Shown piece after piece: positions 1 through 8,467 of a DNA stretch of 64,000 nucleotides. Every line of letters starts with the position of its first letter. Within the stretch, counting starts at the first letter, position 1. The translations under genes and the position numbers were made by a program. The DNA lies in contig NZ_CP043476.1 of the NCBI RefSeq assembly GCF_009769165.1, positions 3,727,001 to 3,791,000 of the forward strand, read 5' to 3'. Source of the stretch: Xanthomonas hyacinthi (GTDB taxonomy: Bacteria; Pseudomonadota; Gammaproteobacteria; Xanthomonadales; Xanthomonadaceae). The notes under the pieces are model-generated. The model searched no databases. It worked only from the letters and a program-made list of their open reading frames with translations, and was not told where the DNA came from.

Positions 1-495
1 ACGCTGATCGCCACGCTGCAGGGCCTGCCCGATCCGGCGCTGAGCCTGCGCATCGCCGGCAATCCGATCAATTCGGAGATCCGCGCCGTGGTCGAACAGG
101 CCTGCGCCGCCGATCCGCGGATCAGCGCGCGCCTGCAGTACGTGGAAGACGAGGTGCTGGCGCGCGAGGTCGGCGAGGCCGAACTGGTGGTGCTGCCGTA
201 CCGGCAGATGCACAACTCCGGCACGCTGCTGCTGGCCTTGTCGCTGGCGCGGCCGGTGCTGGCGCCGTGGAGCGCGGCCAATGCGGCGATCGCCGAAGAG
301 GTCGGGCCGCAGTGGGTGCTGCTGTACCAGGACGAGCTGAATGCAGTGCAGCTGGCCAACGCACTGGCGCAGGCGCAGCGCCTGCCCGCCGACGCGGTGC
401 CGGACCTGTCGCGGCGCGACTGGAGCGCGATCGGCCTGCAGCACTACCGCAGCTATCTGGATGCGCGCGGCGTGCGCAGCGAGGCGCCGGCATGA
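1..495 (+). CDS. gumI: Xanthan glycosyltransferase GumI, 3' part
   Basis: The frame is open from the first base and ends in TGA at 493-495, so only the last 164 codons are present. The sequence has the look of the C-terminal half of a cytoplasmic GT-B glycosyltransferase, including VVLPYRQMHNSGTLLLAL, a typical donor-binding region. In known xanthan clusters the gene directly before gumJ is gumI, the mannosyltransferase that adds the terminal mannose to the lipid-linked pentasaccharide. The stop overlaps the gumJ start (ATGA), which fits operon translation coupling. Identity rests on this sequence and on synteny; the N-terminus lies outside the window. Confidence 0.82.
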   Translation, partial: TLIATLQGLPDPALSLRIAGNPINSEIRAVVEQACAADPRISARLQYVEDEVLAREVGEAELVVLPYRQMHNSGTLLLALSLARPVLAPWSAANAAIAEEVGPQWVLLYQDELNAVQLANALAQAQRLPADAVPDLSRRDWSAIGLQHYRSYLDARGVRSEAPA

Positions 496-1997
496 GCGCG
501 GCCGAATCGCCGGGTCCCGCAGCACCGCCGCAGCGCAGCCTCGGCGCGCGCGCGGCCGGTGGCGCGGCGGTGACCATGGCCGGGCAGCTGGCGAAGATGG
601 TGGTGCAGTTCGGCGGCATCGTGCTGCTGGCGCGGCTGCTGACCCCTTACGACTACGGCCTGATGGCGATGGTCACCGCGATCGTCGGCATGGCCGAGAT
701 CCTGCGCGACTTCGGCCTGTCCTCGGCCGCGATCCAGGCCAAGCACGTCAGCCGCGAGCAGCGCGACAACCTGTTCTGGATCAACAGCGGCATCGGCCTG
801 GTGTTGGCGATCGTGGTGTTCCTGTCCTCGTCGTGGATCGCGCACTTCTATCGCGAGCCGGTGTTGCTGGGCATCTCGCAGGCGCTGGCGGTGACCTTCC
901 TGCTCAACGGCATGACCACCCAGTACCGCGCGCATCTCAGCCGCGGGCTGCGCTTCGGCCAGGTGTCGCTGAGCGATGTCGGCGCGCAGGTCATGGGCCT
1001 GATCGCCGGGGTCGGCGTGGCCCTGGCCGGCTACGGCTACTGGGCGCTGGTGTGGCAGCAGGTGGTGCAGGCGCTGGTCAATCTGGCCATCGCCGGCGCC
1101 TGCGCGCGCTGGCTGCCGCGCGGCTACCGCCGCGACGCGCCGATGCGTGCGTTCCTGAGCTTCGGCTGGAACCTGATGGCCGCGCAGCTGCTCGGCTACG
1201 CCAGCCGCAACGTCGGCCAGGTGATCATCGGCCACCGCATCGGTGCCGAGGCGCTGGGCCTGTACAACCGCGCGTTCCAGCTGCTGATGATGCCGCTGAA
1301 CCAGATCAATGCGCCGGCCACCTCGGTGGCGCTGCCGGTGCTGTCGCAGCTGCAGGACGATCCGCCGCGCTTCGGCAGCTTCCTGCTGCGCGGGCAGACG
1401 GTGATGGTGCACCTGATCGTGGCGCTGTTCTCCTGCGCTTGCGCGCTGGCGTTGCCGCTGATCGTGCTGGTGCTCGGCGAACAATGGCGCCCGGCGGTGC
1501 CGCTGTTCCAGGTGCTGACCCTCGGCGGCATCTTCCAGACCGCCTCCTACGCCACCTACTGGGTGTTCCTGGCGCACGGCCTGATGCGCCAGCAGCTGGT
1601 GTACTCGGTGGTCGGGCGGGTGATGCTGATCGCCTGCATCTTCGCCGGCTCGGTGTGGGGCGTGATGGGCGTGACCGTCGGCTACACGCTGGGCCTGCTG
1701 GTGATGTGGCCGCTGTCGGTGATCTGGATTGCCAAGGTGGCGCCGCAGGTACCGGCGCTGGAGCTGTTCAACAACGGCCTGCGCGCGATCCTCGGCTACG
1801 GCGCGGCCGGTGTGGCGGCGTACTTCGCCGCGCAGCACTGGGGCGGCAGTTCGCTGTGGCAGCAGCTGGCGGTGGGCGCCGTGGCGATGGCGCTGGGCTG
1901 CGTGCTGGTGTTCGCGCTGTGGCCGGCATTCCGCCGCGACGTGATGGCGATCCTCAACATGCGCACGCTATTGCGCGATGCCAGGGCCAAGCGATGA
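492..1997 (+). CDS. gumJ: Xanthan repeat-unit flippase GumJ (Wzx-like)
   Basis: A 501-residue polytopic membrane protein of the polysaccharide-export flippase (MATE/MOP superfamily) type, with about 12 to 14 hydrophobic segments. It is expected to move undecaprenyl-linked xanthan repeat units across the inner membrane. The start ATG at 492 overlaps the gumI stop, and the N-terminus is a short soluble segment rich in Ala, Pro and Arg before the first membrane helix. Conserved features include the [19 protein letters not shown] start and [16 protein letters not shown] in the middle. Length agrees with the family (about 500). It lies between gumI and gumK, as in other Xanthomonas. Confidence 0.9.
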   Translation: MSAAESPGPAAPPQRSLGARAAGGAAVTMAGQLAKMVVQFGGIVLLARLLTPYDYGLMAMVTAIVGMAEILRDFGLSSAAIQAKHVSREQRDNLFWINSGIGLVLAIVVFLSSSWIAHFYREPVLLGISQALAVTFLLNGMTTQYRAHLSRGLRFGQVSLSDVGAQVMGLIAGVGVALAGYGYWALVWQQVVQALVNLAIAGACARWLPRGYRRDAPMRAFLSFGWNLMAAQLLGYASRNVGQVIIGHRIGAEALGLYNRAFQLLMMPLNQINAPATSVALPVLSQLQDDPPRFGSFLLRGQTVMVHLIVALFSCACALALPLIVLVLGEQWRPAVPLFQVLTLGGIFQTASYATYWVFLAHGLMRQQLVYSVVGRVMLIACIFAGSVWGVMGVTVGYTLGLLVMWPLSVIWIAKVAPQVPALELFNNGLRAILGYGAAGVAAYFAAQHWGGSSLWQQLAVGAVAMALGCVLVFALWPAFRRDVMAILNMRTLLRDARAKR

Positions 1998-2049
1998 CGC
2001 GCGAGCAGGCGATTTTTCCCGAACACCCTTACCGCAAAGGAGCGATGGC

Positions 2050-3237
2050 ATGAGCGATTCTTCCGCGTCGGCGACGCTCGCCGCGGCACCGGCCGCGGCC
2101 ATTGGCGGACGTCCGCCGTGCTATCTGGTGTTGTCGGCGCACGACTACCGCACGCCGCGCCGCGCCAACATCCACTTCATCGCCGACGAGCTGGCCAAGC
2201 GCGGCACCACGCGCTTCTTCTCGCTGCGCTACAGCCTGCTGTCGCGGCTCAAGGGCGACCTGCGGCTGCCGCTGGACGCCACCGCCAATACCGTGGTCGC
2301 CCACAAGGGCGTGGACTGCTACCTGTGGCGCGCGCCGCTGCACCCGTTCAACACGCGGCGGCGCTGGCTGCGGCCGCTGGAAGACCTGATGTTCAAGCTG
2401 TACGCGGCCAGGCCGCCGGCCACGCTGCTGCGCTGGATGCGCGAGGCGGACGTGATCGTGTTCGAAAGCGGCATCGCGGTGGCCTTCATCGCGCTGGCGG
2501 CGCGGATCAATCCGACCGCGCGCAAGGTCTACCGCGCCTCCGACGGCCTCAGCACGATCAATGTCGCCGACTACATCGAGCGCGAGTTCGAGCGCGTGGC
2601 GCCGAGCCTGGACGTGATCGCGCTGGTGTCGCCGGCGATGGCCGAGGAGATCTCCAGCCGCCACAACGTGTTCCATGTCGGCCATGGCGTGGACCACAAC
2701 CTGGACACGCTCGGCGACCCGTCTCCGTATGGCGAGGGCATCCATGCGGTGGCGGTGGGTTCGATGCTGTTCGATCCCGCGTTTTTCGTCGCCGCCAGCC
2801 GCGCCTTCCCGCAGGTCACCTTCCACGTGATCGGCTCGGGCATGGGCCGTGCGCCGGGCTACGGCGACAACGTGCTGGTGTACGGGGAGATGAAGCACGC
2901 CGAGACCATCGGCTACATCAAGCACGCGCGCTTCGGCATCGCGCCGTATGCCTCCGAGCAGGTGCCGGTGTATCTGGCCGACAGCTCGATGAAGCTGCTG
3001 CAGTACGACTTCTTCGGCCTGCCGGCGGTGTGCCCGAACGCGGTGGTCGGCAGTTACCAGTCGCGCTTCGGCTATACCCCGGGCGACGAGGCCTCGATCG
3101 TGGCGGCGATCGAAAAGGCGCTGCAGGCGCCGCACGTGCGCCATCGCCAATGCCTGAGCTGGTCCGAAACCACGGACCGTGTCCTGGATCCGTCGGCCTA
3201 TCCGGAAACCCGGCTTTTCGCAGGCGATGCCGCCTGA
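2050..3237 (+). CDS. gumK: Glucuronosyltransferase GumK
   Basis: A 395-residue GT-B enzyme (GT70 family) that transfers glucuronic acid from UDP-GlcA to the lipid-linked trisaccharide during xanthan assembly at the inner face of the membrane. The sequence matches the known GumK pattern closely: [19 protein letters not shown] near the N-terminus, [20 protein letters not shown] in the middle, [11 protein letters not shown] and [20 protein letters not shown] towards the C-terminus. The last contains the residues that contact the donor in the family. The start ATG at 2050 follows AAAGGAG. An upstream in-frame ATG at 1978 lies inside gumJ and lacks a good ribosome site. The frame appears intact. 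Confidence 0.93.
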   Translation: MSDSSASATLAAAPAAAIGGRPPCYLVLSAHDYRTPRRANIHFIADELAKRGTTRFFSLRYSLLSRLKGDLRLPLDATANTVVAHKGVDCYLWRAPLHPFNTRRRWLRPLEDLMFKLYAARPPATLLRWMREADVIVFESGIAVAFIALAARINPTARKVYRASDGLSTINVADYIEREFERVAPSLDVIALVSPAMAEEISSRHNVFHVGHGVDHNLDTLGDPSPYGEGIHAVAVGSMLFDPAFFVAASRAFPQVTFHVIGSGMGRAPGYGDNVLVYGEMKHAETIGYIKHARFGIAPYASEQVPVYLADSSMKLLQYDFFGLPAVCPNAVVGSYQSRFGYTPGDEASIVAAIEKALQAPHVRHRQCLSWSETTDRVLDPSAYPETRLFAGDAA

Positions 3238-3291
3238 CCAGGGCGCATTCGCCATCGAGCGCCATGCGCGCACCAAAAGGAGGGTTCTGCA

Positions 3292-3790
3292 TTGTCCGCA
3301 TTGCAAAAATGGATCGATTACCAAGAACGCCGCGCGCTGTTCTGGTGGAAACCGGAGAACGGGGGAGATCAACGTCGGCGATCATCTGTCCAAGATCATC
3401 GTGTCCAACGTGCCGGGGCGGCGCGACCGGACCCTGCTGCACAAGCGCGACAAGCGCAAGCGCCTGATCGCGATCGGCTCGGTGCTGCATTGCGCCAGCG
3501 ATGGCGACACGGTGTGGGGCAGCGGCGTCAACGGCAAGATCCCGGCAGATCGGCACGGCTTCCGCACGCTCGACGTGCGTGCCGTGCGCGGACCCAAGAC
3601 CCGCGCGTTGCTGCGCGAGCGTGGCCTGGAGGTGCCGGAGAGCTACAGCGATCCCGGGCTGCTGATGCCGCTGTGCTTCCCGCGCAGTGGCATGCCGACC
3701 TCAGCGTGGAGGAGTGCCGGCAACGCCGCATTCGATCTGAACGCCGTGCAGCGCGGTCTGTTGGAGAGTTTTCCCCATGACCTCCGGTGA
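3292..3790 (+). pseudogene. gumL: Broken gumL (xanthan ketal pyruvate transferase)
   Basis: A remnant of the pyruvyl transferase that would put 4,6-ketal pyruvate on the terminal mannose. A TTG start at 3292 follows AAAAGGAGG and gives MSALQKWIDYQERRALFWW. One extra G in the G5 run at 3361-3365 then shifts the frame; the next frame continues with INVGDHLSKIIV, RLIAIGSVLHCASDGDTVWG and LDVRAVRGPKTRALLRERG. About 90 to 100 codons that carry the SSLHG-type core of the family are missing at about 3681-3690. The sequence then resumes as QWHADLSVEEC and, after another small frame change near 3716, GNAAFDLNAVQRGLLESFPH. Three lesions make sequencing error an unlikely full explanation. The 3' end still overlaps gumM as in intact clusters. 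Confidence 0.88.
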
Positions 3791-4574
3791 CCCGCAGGCC
3801 GGGCGCCAGGAGGTGATGGCGCTGGGCGGCTATCCGATCCTGCGCACCACCGAAGCGGCGTTCGCGCATGCGCTGTTCCAGGCGCAGGCGCGTGGCGAGC
3901 AGTGCCAGGTGTTCTTCGCCAACACCAACTTCGTGGTGCAGTGCCAGGCGCTGCGCGCGCGCCTGCGCGCGCCGGGCGTGCGCATCGTCAACGACGGCAT
4001 CGGCATGGACCTGGGCGCGCTGCTGGTGCATGGCCGCCGCTTCGCCGGCAACCTCAACGGCACCGACCTGATTCCGTACCTGTGCCGGCACAGCCGGCGG
4101 CCGCTGCGCTTCTTCCTGCTCGGCGGGCGTCCGGGCGTGGCCCAGGCCGCCGCGCAGATGTTGCGGCAGACGCTGGGCCAGGACGTGGTCGGTACCTGCG
4201 ACGGCTATGCCGAGTTCACGGCCGCCGGCGGCGCCCTGACCGAACGCATCAACGCCAGCGGCGCCGACGTGGTACTGGTGGCGTTCGGCAATCCGCTGCA
4301 GGAAACCTGGATCCTCGAGCATGCCGCGCAGCTGCGCGCGCCCTTGCTGTTCGGGGTCGGCGCGCTGCTGGATTTCCTGTCCGGCAATGCCCAGCGTGCG
4401 CCGGATTGGGTGCGCCGATTGCACATGGAGTGGATGTACCGCCTGTTGCGCGAGCCGCGGCGCCTGCTCAAGCGCTATAGCTGGGATCTGCTGGTGTTCT
4501 TCGGCGTATGCCTGCGCAACGGCCGGCACCTGCCCGGCGGCGCGGCCGCGGCCGGCGGCCCACAGGCGTCCTGA
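3777..4574 (+). CDS. gumM: Glucosyltransferase GumM (WecG/TagA/CpsF family)
   Basis: A 265-residue GT26-family enzyme. In Xanthomonas GumM adds the backbone-adjacent glucose that starts the cellobiose unit of the lipid-linked xanthan precursor. Family marks are FFANTNFVVQCQ, RIVNDGIGMDLGALL, GTDLIPYLC, RFFLLGGRPGVAQAA, the VVLVAFGNPLQETWI segment and GVGALLDFLSG. The C-terminus is basic (RLHMEWMYRLLREPRRLLKRY), which probably mediates membrane contact. The ATG lies inside the last codons of the gumL remnant in another frame, the usual gumL/gumM overlap, so translation of gumM may now depend on a broken upstream cistron. Confidence 0.92.
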   Translation: MTSGDPQAGRQEVMALGGYPILRTTEAAFAHALFQAQARGEQCQVFFANTNFVVQCQALRARLRAPGVRIVNDGIGMDLGALLVHGRRFAGNLNGTDLIPYLCRHSRRPLRFFLLGGRPGVAQAAAQMLRQTLGQDVVGTCDGYAEFTAAGGALTERINASGADVVLVAFGNPLQETWILEHAAQLRAPLLFGVGALLDFLSGNAQRAPDWVRRLHMEWMYRLLREPRRLLKRYSWDLLVFFGVCLRNGRHLPGGAAAAGGPQAS

Positions 4575-4668
4575 GTGCGGCAACCGCGCACGGGTTCTCG
4601 CTGACGGCGCCGTCGCCTGCCTGTGATGCCCGCGTGCGTAGGCACGGCCGGCTGGATTAGACTGCGTC

Positions 4669-5139
4669 ATGTCTACGGAATCGTCCCCCCGCATCGCCAC
4701 CTTGTTGCGCGACTTGTCGCTGCTGCCGCACCCGGAGGGCGGGCGCTATGCGCGCGTGCACACCTCCGCGCTGCAGGTCCAGCACGAGGGCATCACGCGC
4801 CCGGCCTGCACCGCGATCCGCTTCCTGCTGGTGCGCGGCGAGTGCAGCGATTGGCATCGGATCGATGCCGACGAAACCTGGCAATGGGAGGAGGGCGGCG
4901 CGCTGGAATTGCTGAGTTTCGATCCGCAGCACGGTCTGCAGCGCTACCGGATGGACGCCAGCGAGCGCGGCGGCCTGCCCGCGGTGGTGATCCGGGCCGG
5001 TAGCTGGCAGGCGGCGCGGCCGCTGGACGACTATAGCCTGGTGCGTTGCGTGGTGGCGCCAGGATTTTTGTGGGAACGCTTCGAATTGCTGCCCGCCACC
5101 GATCCGCTGGCCGCGTACCTGCCCAAGCTGGCGGGCTAA
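4669..5139 (+). CDS. DUF985-family cupin protein
   Basis: A 156-residue single-domain protein of the Cupin_5/DUF985 type. Typical features are LSLLPHPEGGRYARVH near the start, TAIRFLLVRGECSDWHRID, DETWQWEEGGALELLSF and the late VAPGFLWERFELL. Members are small beta-barrel cupins whose substrate is generally unknown; some relatives are sugar-phosphate epimerase-like. The gene starts 94 bp after gumM on the same strand, so it may be co-transcribed with the gum operon, but nothing in the protein itself links it to xanthan. Function is unassigned. Confidence 0.85.
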   Translation: MSTESSPRIATLLRDLSLLPHPEGGRYARVHTSALQVQHEGITRPACTAIRFLLVRGECSDWHRIDADETWQWEEGGALELLSFDPQHGLQRYRMDASERGGLPAVVIRAGSWQAARPLDDYSLVRCVVAPGFLWERFELLPATDPLAAYLPKLAG

Positions 5140-5202
5140 CATCCTCGCACCGCGCCGGATCTGCAGCGTCGCGCCACATCCCTGGAGAGTGCTGCGCTGC
5201 CT

Positions 5203-5610
5203 TTGGCGAACGCGTTGAGAGGCATGGGGGCGGCGATATTGCTGGCGTTGGCGGCGCCGGCGGCGGCGCAGCAGCCCCCGCCGCCGTCCGCGCCGTCGCC
5301 CGCCGCGCCGGTGGTCGACCTGGATGCGGTGCTGGTGACCGGCCGCCTGCCCGGTCCTGGCCTGTGGCAGGTGCGCCGCGGCGACCACGTGTGGATCCTG
5401 GGCGCGTTGTCGCCGCTGCCCAAGCGCATGCAATGGGAGTCGGGCGCGGTGGAGCGGGCGATCGCCCGATCGCAGCAGGTCATCGCCGCACCGACGCTGT
5501 CGCTGTCCTCCAACCTGGGCGTGTTGCGCAGCATGCTGCTGCTGCCGTCGCTGCTCAAGGCGCGGCGCAACCCGGACGACCAGACCTTGCAGCAGGTGCT
5601 GCCGGCGGCA
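5203..5610 (+). pseudogene. gumN: Truncated gumN-like (TraB family) remnant
   Basis: A TTG-initiated frame encodes a signal-peptide-like start, a Pro-rich spacer, and then PGPGLWQVRRGDHVWILGA followed by LSPLPKRMQWESGAVERAI, the hallmark N-terminal block of the GumN/TraB family. Family similarity ends after LLLPSLLKARRNPDDQTLQQ near 5605. The frame then runs into the antisense of dxs, whose stop is at 5639. A full GumN would need another 200 or more residues. The gene was therefore cut off, probably by a deletion that joined it to dxs and removed gumO and gumP. No initiating ATG is obvious. Confidence 0.78.
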
Positions 5611-5638
5611 CAGGCCGCACCACGGAACCTGGCGGCGC

Positions 5639-7552
5639 TCAGCCGGCCGCGGTGCGTGGCGGATTGGCGCCGGCCGCCAGCTGTGGCCAGCGCGCCAGGA
5701 TCGCGGTGCGGATGCCGGCGGCATCGATGCCGGCTTCGGCCAGCAACTGCTCGCGGCTGGCATGGTGCTGGAACGCGTCGGGCAGGCCCAGCTGCAGCAG
5801 CGGGCGCAGCACGCCTTCGGCATTGAGCAGCTCGGCCACGCCGGAGCCGGCGCCGCCGGCCACCACGTTGTCCTCGATGGTCACGAAGCCGTCGTGGCTG
5901 CGCGCCAGTTCCAGCAGCAAGGCGCGATCCAGCGGCTTGACGAAGCGCATGTTGACCACGCTCAGGCCAAGTTCGCGGCCGACCTGTTCGGCCGCGGCCA
6001 CGGTCGCGCCGAACGCCAGCAGCGCCAGCGTGGCGCCGTTCGCGCGGACCTGCGCCTTGCCGATCGGCAGCGTGTCCAGCGCCGTGCCGGGCGCCACGCC
6101 GGGACCGGTGCCGCGCGGATAGCGCACCGCGGCCGGGCCGGCGTGCTGCAGGCCGGTGCTGAGCATCTGCCGGCACTCGGCCTCGTCGGCCGGGGCCATC
6201 ACCAGCAGATGCGGTACGCAGCGCAGGAAGCTCAAATCCAGGTTGCCGGCGTGGGTGGCGCCGTCGGGGCCGACCACGCCGCCGCGGTCGATCGCGAACA
6301 GCACGTCGAGCTGCTGCAGCGCCACGTCGTGCACCAGCTGGTCGTAGCCGCGCTGCAGGAAGGTCGAGTAGATCGCCACCACCGGTTTGGCGCCCTGCGC
6401 GGCCATGCCCGCGGCCAGCGTCACCGCGTGCTGCTCGGCGATCGCCACGTCGAAGTAGCGCTGCGGGTATTCCTTGCTGAAGCGCACCAGGCCCGAGCCT
6501 TCGCGCATCGCCGGGGTGATCGCCAGCAGCGCCGGCTCGGCCGCGGCCATGTCGCAGACCCAGTCGCCGAACACGTCGGTATAGGTCGGCGCCTTGGCGC
6601 CCGGCTTGGACACCAGGCCCTTGCTGGGATCGAACGGGCCGACCGCGTGGTAGCCGATCTGGTCGCCCTCGGCCAGCTCGTAGCCCTTGCCCTTGGTGGT
6701 GATCACGTGCAGCAGCTGCGGTCCCTTCAGCGTCTGCAGCGTCTTCAGCGCGCCGATCAGCGCCGGCAGGTCGTGGCCGTCGATCGGCCCGGTGTAGTGG
6801 AAGCCCATCTCCTCGAACAGCGTGGACGGCACGAACATGCCCTTCCAGTGCTCTTCCCAGCGGCGCACGAAACGCGCGGTGGGGTTGCTCTTCTTGTCGC
6901 CGAGGATCTTCTTGCCGCTCTCGCGGATCGCATTGAGGGTCTTGCTGCCGCTCATCCGGCCGAGCATCTTGGTGACCCCGCCGACCGCCTCGGAGATCGA
7001 CATGCGGTTGTCGTTGAGGATCACCAGCAGGTTCGGTTCCGGGTCCATGCCGCCGGCGTGGTTCAAGGCCTCGTAGGCCATGCCCGCAGTCATCGCGCCG
7101 TCGCCGATCACCGCCACCACCTTGCGCTCGTCGCCGGCGCGCTGCAGCGCGATGGCCATGCCCAGCGCCGCGGAGATCGAGGTGGAGGAATGGCCGACGC
7201 CGAAGGTGTCGTATTCGCTTTCCTCGCGCTTGGGAAACGGCGCCACGCCGCCGGCCTGCTTGACCGAATGGATCCGGTCGCGGCGCCCGGTGAGGATCTT
7301 GTGCGGATAGGTCTGATGGCCGACGTCCCACACCAATTGGTCGACAGGGGTGTCGTAGAGATAGTGCAGGGCCACGGTGAGTTCGATCACGCCCAGGCCG
7401 GCGCCGAAATGGCCGCCGCTCTTGCCGACGCACTCGATCAGGTAGGCGCGCAGTTCCTCCGCGATCGCCGGCAGCTCCAACTCCTCGAAGCGGCGCAGTT
7501 CGGCGGGGATCTGGATGCGCGCGAGGCGCGGATAGCGGGTGGGGTCGATCAT
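5639..7552 (-). CDS. dxs: 1-deoxy-D-xylulose-5-phosphate synthase
   Basis: A 637-residue thiamine-diphosphate enzyme that condenses pyruvate and glyceraldehyde 3-phosphate in the first step of the MEP isoprenoid pathway. Visible motifs are [20 protein letters not shown] (His of the active site), [19 protein letters not shown], the ThDP-binding [20 protein letters not shown] ending near NDNRMSIS, then the transketolase pyrimidine domain with [17 protein letters not shown], and the C-terminal domain with [20 protein letters not shown]. Length is standard (about 620 to 640). It is convergent with the gumN remnant, 29 bp away. The C-terminus is slightly extended with Ala/Gly/Pro. Confidence 0.97.
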   Translation of the reverse strand: MIDPTRYPRLARIQIPAELRRFEELELPAIAEELRAYLIECVGKSGGHFGAGLGVIELTVALHYLYDTPVDQLVWDVGHQTYPHKILTGRRDRIHSVKQAGGVAPFPKREESEYDTFGVGHSSTSISAALGMAIALQRAGDERKVVAVIGDGAMTAGMAYEALNHAGGMDPEPNLLVILNDNRMSISEAVGGVTKMLGRMSGSKTLNAIRESGKKILGDKKSNPTARFVRRWEEHWKGMFVPSTLFEEMGFHYTGPIDGHDLPALIGALKTLQTLKGPQLLHVITTKGKGYELAEGDQIGYHAVGPFDPSKGLVSKPGAKAPTYTDVFGDWVCDMAAAEPALLAITPAMREGSGLVRFSKEYPQRYFDVAIAEQHAVTLAAGMAAQGAKPVVAIYSTFLQRGYDQLVHDVALQQLDVLFAIDRGGVVGPDGATHAGNLDLSFLRCVPHLLVMAPADEAECRQMLSTGLQHAGPAAVRYPRGTGPGVAPGTALDTLPIGKAQVRANGATLALLAFGATVAAAEQVGRELGLSVVNMRFVKPLDRALLLELARSHDGFVTIEDNVVAGGAGSGVAELLNAEGVLRPLLQLGLPDAFQHHASREQLLAEAGIDAAGIRTAILARWPQLAAGANPPRTAAG

Positions 7553-7690
7553 CGGGATTAGGGTTCAGCTGACCGGTCATTTTCCTCCCCATTCCGGGTA
7601 CGGGCAAGCAACCCGTTCAGTTGCGCACGGGCGCAGGCCGCGGTGCAGGGCAGGTGCGGCAATCCGTCGCAGTGCGCGGCGGCGTGCGAT

Positions 7691-8365
7691 TCAGACCGAC
7701 AGCTTGGAGCGCTTGGGCAATTGCGCCTTCAGGAACGACATCTGGTCGGCGAGGATGTTGCGGTTGGACAGGATCAGGTGCTCGATCCAGCTCGGCCGGT
7801 AGGGGACCGCCAGCAGCGGCATCGACGCCTGCTGCGGGGTGCGGTTGCCCTTGCGCGAATTGCAGTGGAAACACGCGGTGACCACGTTTTCCCAAGTGTC
7901 GCGGCCGCCCTTGGACACCGGCATGACATGGTCGCGGGTCAGTTGCGGGCGGCTGAACTGCTGGCCGCAGTACAGGCACAGCTGCGCATCGCGGGCGAAC
8001 AGCGCGGTATTGGTCAGGGTCGGCGTGGGATCGAGCGCGCGCGCGCGGGCATGGCCGCGCGCGGCGATGATCGGATGCAGATGCAGCACGCTGCGCTCGC
8101 CGCTGGCGCGCGACATGCCGCCGTGGATGTGCATGCACGGCTCGCCCAGGGTCCAGGCCACCGCGCCGCGCGCATACAGGCACGCGGCGGACTGCCAGTT
8201 GATCCAGTCCAGCACCCGGCCATGCGCATCCAGCGACAGCAGTCGCACCGAAGGCAGATGGGCGTGAACAGGGGGGGGAGGGGGCGGCGGCAACGACGCC
8301 TCGCCGGCCGAAGCGGCGAAGGCTCCGGTATCGATCAGACCAAGCGTTGTTGTGTCTGTCTCCAT
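7691..8365 (-). CDS. HNH endonuclease domain protein
   Basis: A 224-residue protein with a C-terminal HNH module (about residues 125-190). It shows CLYCGQQFSRPQLTRDHV, SKGGRDTWENVVTACFHCNS and the RKGN tail, giving two zinc-type Cys pairs, the DH of the active site and the Asn. The N-terminal half looks like a small beta domain; it carries a proline run (PPPPPPPV) coded by C8 and C5 homopolymers at 8271-8284, which could slip. Orphan HNH proteins of this kind occur widely; the substrate is not known. The ATG at 8365 is upstream of the dxs gene on the same strand, but 138 bp apart, so co-transcription is possible. Confidence 0.88.
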   Translation of the reverse strand: METDTTTLGLIDTGAFAASAGEASLPPPPPPPVHAHLPSVRLLSLDAHGRVLDWINWQSAACLYARGAVAWTLGEPCMHIHGGMSRASGERSVLHLHPIIAARGHARARALDPTPTLTNTALFARDAQLCLYCGQQFSRPQLTRDHVMPVSKGGRDTWENVVTACFHCNSRKGNRTPQQASMPLLAVPYRPSWIEHLILSNRNILADQMSFLKAQLPKRSKLSV

Positions 8366-8467
8366 CGGGACAACAGCTTATACCCGATTGTTGACGATGT
8401 GTGTATCGAGGCGGGCCGGATCCGCGCGCCCGGCACGCGATGCTGCCGGGCGGGCGCTGCGTATCGC

